A DNA stretch of 31,601 bases from an uncultured Oscillospiraceae bacterium (GTDB taxonomy: Bacteria > Bacillota > Clostridia > Oscillospirales > Oscillospiraceae), in contig CAJTOM010000022.1 in the NCBI GenBank assembly GCA_910577915.1, positions 1 through 31,601 on the forward strand. Direction: 5' to 3'. The notes under the pieces were generated by a model. It was not told where the DNA came from, did no database searches, and worked only from the letters and a program-made list of their open reading frames with translations. Position numbers and translations under genes: made by a program. Below, piece after piece: positions 29,593 to 31,601 of the stretch. Position 1 is the first letter of the stretch; every line of letters starts with the position of its first letter.

Positions 29593-31601
29593 ATGCCCTA
29601 CAGAGAAGCAGATGAACTGAATACGTACCTCTTTCACGAGGGGACGGCTATAAGCGCTTACGAATATATGGGCGCCCACGCAGCCACCCACGACGGAGTT
29701 GAGGGCCATATGTTCCGCGTCTGGGCGCCGCGGGCACAGGCGGTCTCCGTGGTGGGTGATTTCAATTCCTGGGACAGCGGGGCCCACCCCATGCATAAAA
29801 TTACGGACGGCATCTGGGAGTGCTTCGTCCCCGGCGGCCGGACCTATGACTGCTACAAGTTCGCCGTCACCGGCGCCGACGGCGTCCAGCGGCTGAAGGC
29901 GGATCCCTACGCCTTCCACGCCGAGACCCGCCCGGGCAGCGCCAGCAAGCTCTACTCCATCGACGGCTACCGGTGGGGGGACCGGGCCTGGCGGGAACAG
30001 CGGAGCAGCCGCCCGGTCTACACCGCCCCCCTGAACATCTACGAGGTTCACCTGGGCTCCTGGAAGCGCCGGGAGAACGGGGACTTCATCGACTACCGGG
30101 ATCTGGCCAGGGATCTGGCCCCCTATGTCAAGGACATGGGCTTCAACTTCATTGAGCTGCTGCCCGTCACCGAGTACCCCTACGACCCCAGTTGGGGCTA
30201 TCAGTGCACCGGCTACTACGCCCCCACCTCCCGCTACGGCACCCCCGAGGACTTCATGTTCTTCGTGGACTACATGCACCAGAACGGCATCGGCATCATC
30301 CTCGACTGGGTGCCCTCCCACTTCTGCAAGGACGCCCACGGCCTCTACGAGTTCGACGGCTCCCCCTGCTACGAGTACGCCGATCCCCGCAAGGGCGAGC
30401 ACTACTCCTGGGGCACCAAGGTCTTCGACTACGGCCGCCCGGAGGTAAAGAGCTTTCTGCTCTCCTCCGCCGCCTTCTGGCTCAAGGAGTACCACATCGA
30501 CGGCATCCGGGTGGACGCGGTGGCCTCCATGCTGTACCTGGACTACGACCGCAGGGACGGGGAGTGGGTGGCCAACGACAACGGCGGAAAGGAGCACCTG
30601 GAGGCCATCGCCTTCCTCCAGGAGCTCAACAAGACCGCCTTCGCCGTCAACCCCGACGTGCTGATGGTGGCCGAGGAGTCCACCGCCTGGCCCCTGGTGA
30701 CCAAGCCCGCCGACGTGAAGGGCCCCAACGGCATCGGCGGTCTGGGCTTTAACCTGAAGTGGAACATGGGCTGGATGAACGACATGTGCCACTACCTGAA
30801 GATGGACCCCTGGTTCCGCCAGGGCAACCACAAGGACATCACCTTCTCCATGTTCTACGCCTTTTCGGAGAACTACATTCTCCCTCTCAGCCACGACGAG
30901 GTGGTCCACATGAAGGGCTCCGTCCTGGGCAAGATGCCCGGTGATGCGTGGCAGAAGCTGGCGGGCGTGCGGGGCTTCTACGGCTACACCATGGCCCACC
31001 CCGGCAAGAAGCTGAGCTTCATGGGCGTGGAGCTGGGCACGGAGAAGGAGTGGGCCTTCGACGGGCAGCTGGACTGGGACCTGCTGGAGAGCGAGCCCAA
31101 CCGCCAGCTCCACCAATATATCAAGGACCTCAATCATTTCTATCTCAGCGAGAGCACCCTGTGGGAGGACGACTACAGCTGGGAGGGCTTCCAGTGGCTG
31201 GTGCCCGACGACAGCCAGAACAACGTGGTGGTCTTCCTGCGCCGGGACAAGGCCGGCCGCGAGCTGGTGTGCGCCATCAACTTCAACCCCAACACCTACG
31301 ATGACTACCGCTTCGGCTGTCCCGAGGTGAAGGAATACGTGGAGGTCTTCAACTCCGACGCTGCCATTTACGGCGGCACCGGCGCGGTGAACAGCCAGCC
31401 CTGCAAGGTGGAGTGGATCCCCTCCCACGGCCAGGAGAGCTCCGTGTCCATCCGCATCCCGCCCTTCGGCGCGGTGTTCCTCCGGGGCCAGGGCAAGCTG
31501 CGGGCCAAGCCCAAGGCCAAAGCCGCCGCCATGGAGCCCCCGGCGGAGAGCGCCCCCGCCGCCGCCGCTCCCGCCGGAGGCGAGCAGGTCACAAGCCCCA
31601 T
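29593..31601 (+). CDS. glgB: 1,4-alpha-glucan branching enzyme, C-terminus outside window
   Basis: The frame is open to the window end (669 codons seen). The enzyme makes alpha-1,6 branches in glycogen by cutting and re-attaching alpha-1,4 chains. It has a CBM48 domain (HMFRVWAPRAQAVSVVGDFNSWD), then a GH13 barrel with YEVHLGSW, nucleophile D308 (DGIRVDAVASM), acid/base in VAEEST (361-362) and D435 (LSHDEVVH). Core homology ends at FGAVFLRG; the rest is a Lys/Ala/Pro-rich tail (KAKAAAMEPPAESAPAAAA) not found in the usual family. GGGAGGA lies 5 nt before the ATG. Other glycogen genes are not in view but could lie downstream. Confidence 0.95.
   Translation, partial: MPYREADELNTYLFHEGTAISAYEYMGAHAATHDGVEGHMFRVWAPRAQAVSVVGDFNSWDSGAHPMHKITDGIWECFVPGGRTYDCYKFAVTGADGVQRLKADPYAFHAETRPGSASKLYSIDGYRWGDRAWREQRSSRPVYTAPLNIYEVHLGSWKRRENGDFIDYRDLARDLAPYVKDMGFNFIELLPVTEYPYDPSWGYQCTGYYAPTSRYGTPEDFMFFVDYMHQNGIGIILDWVPSHFCKDAHGLYEFDGSPCYEYADPRKGEHYSWGTKVFDYGRPEVKSFLLSSAAFWLKEYHIDGIRVDAVASMLYLDYDRRDGEWVANDNGGKEHLEAIAFLQELNKTAFAVNPDVLMVAEESTAWPLVTKPADVKGPNGIGGLGFNLKWNMGWMNDMCHYLKMDPWFRQGNHKDITFSMFYAFSENYILPLSHDEVVHMKGSVLGKMPGDAWQKLAGVRGFYGYTMAHPGKKLSFMGVELGTEKEWAFDGQLDWDLLESEPNRQLHQYIKDLNHFYLSESTLWEDDYSWEGFQWLVPDDSQNNVVVFLRRDKAGRELVCAINFNPNTYDDYRFGCPEVKEYVEVFNSDAAIYGGTGAVNSQPCKVEWIPSHGQESSVSIRIPPFGAVFLRGQGKLRAKPKAKAAAMEPPAESAPAAAAPAGGEQVTSP

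Noticed and set aside
29497..31428. 643-codon minus-strand frame opposite glgB
   Set aside because: Antisense shadow; crosses the glgB promoter and has Val/Gly/His-rich low-complexity sequence.
1..31601. CRISPR array or intact insertion sequence
   Set aside because: No regularly spaced repeats and no transposase or integrase motifs were found.

Overview
The window looks like the chromosome of a GC-rich anaerobic Firmicute of class Clostridia, most likely a gut Oscillospiraceae-type organism (inference). The grounds are a CODH/acetyl-CoA synthase locus, strong GGAGG ribosome sites, sigma-A type promoters, lipobox lipoproteins, yerC, YitT and AzlCD families, and a FAD thioredoxin reductase that lacks the NADPH motifs. 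I see no rRNA, CRISPR array or intact insertion sequence.

Layout. (1) 1-2042, minus: the N-terminal two thirds of a PreP-like M16 zinc peptidase. (2) 2335-4463: a thiol-redox and folding operon of thioredoxin reductase-like flavoprotein, trigger-factor-like PPIase and thioredoxin. (3) 4574-9903: a lipoprotein, a terminator, two ABC exporter half-transporters, a second membrane-anchored protein related to the lipoprotein, and a LytTR regulator with a degenerate receiver. (4) 10098-12211: AzlCD amino-acid exporter and a fused isochorismatase/GNAT enzyme. (5) 12312-13622: an S24-type repressor (minus) with a palindromic operator, a plus-strand promoter carrying a Gram-positive SOS box but no obvious gene, and a tRNA-Thr/tRNA-Tyr operon (minus). 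(6) 13703-16816: a three-gene set of small ORFs ending in a sigma region 4 protein, a YitT transporter, a His-rich CsoR-family repressor, and a REC-GGDEF diguanylate cyclase (minus).

(7) 17157-22421: the metabolic core, cooS - small membrane protein - cooC - acsB, behind an extended -10 promoter with a Rex-like operator and closed by a strong terminator. CO2 reduced by CooS would supply CO to AcsB for acetyl-CoA synthesis, and CooC would insert nickel. The corrinoid protein and methyl-branch genes are not beside it. (8) 22445-24630: an autoregulated TetR - ABC ATPase - permease operon. (9) 24635-26534: a KdpDE-like two-component system without kdpFABC. (10) 26576-27964: an acidic amino-acid symporter, followed by a 164-bp imperfect palindrome that resembles a miniature transposable element. 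(11) 28226-29265, minus: yerC and an overlapping methyltransferase. (12) 29593 to the end: glycogen branching enzyme with an Ala/Pro-rich tail, cut by the window edge.

The most noteworthy items are the NADPH-motif-less thioredoxin reductase, the Rex-like operator on the CODH/ACS operon, the uncatalogued 56-residue membrane protein inside that operon, the SOS-box promoter with no gene, the 164-bp palindrome, and the pair of related surface proteins bracketing a heterodimeric exporter. No BLAST, HMM or folding run was possible; all calls come from reading the sequence.
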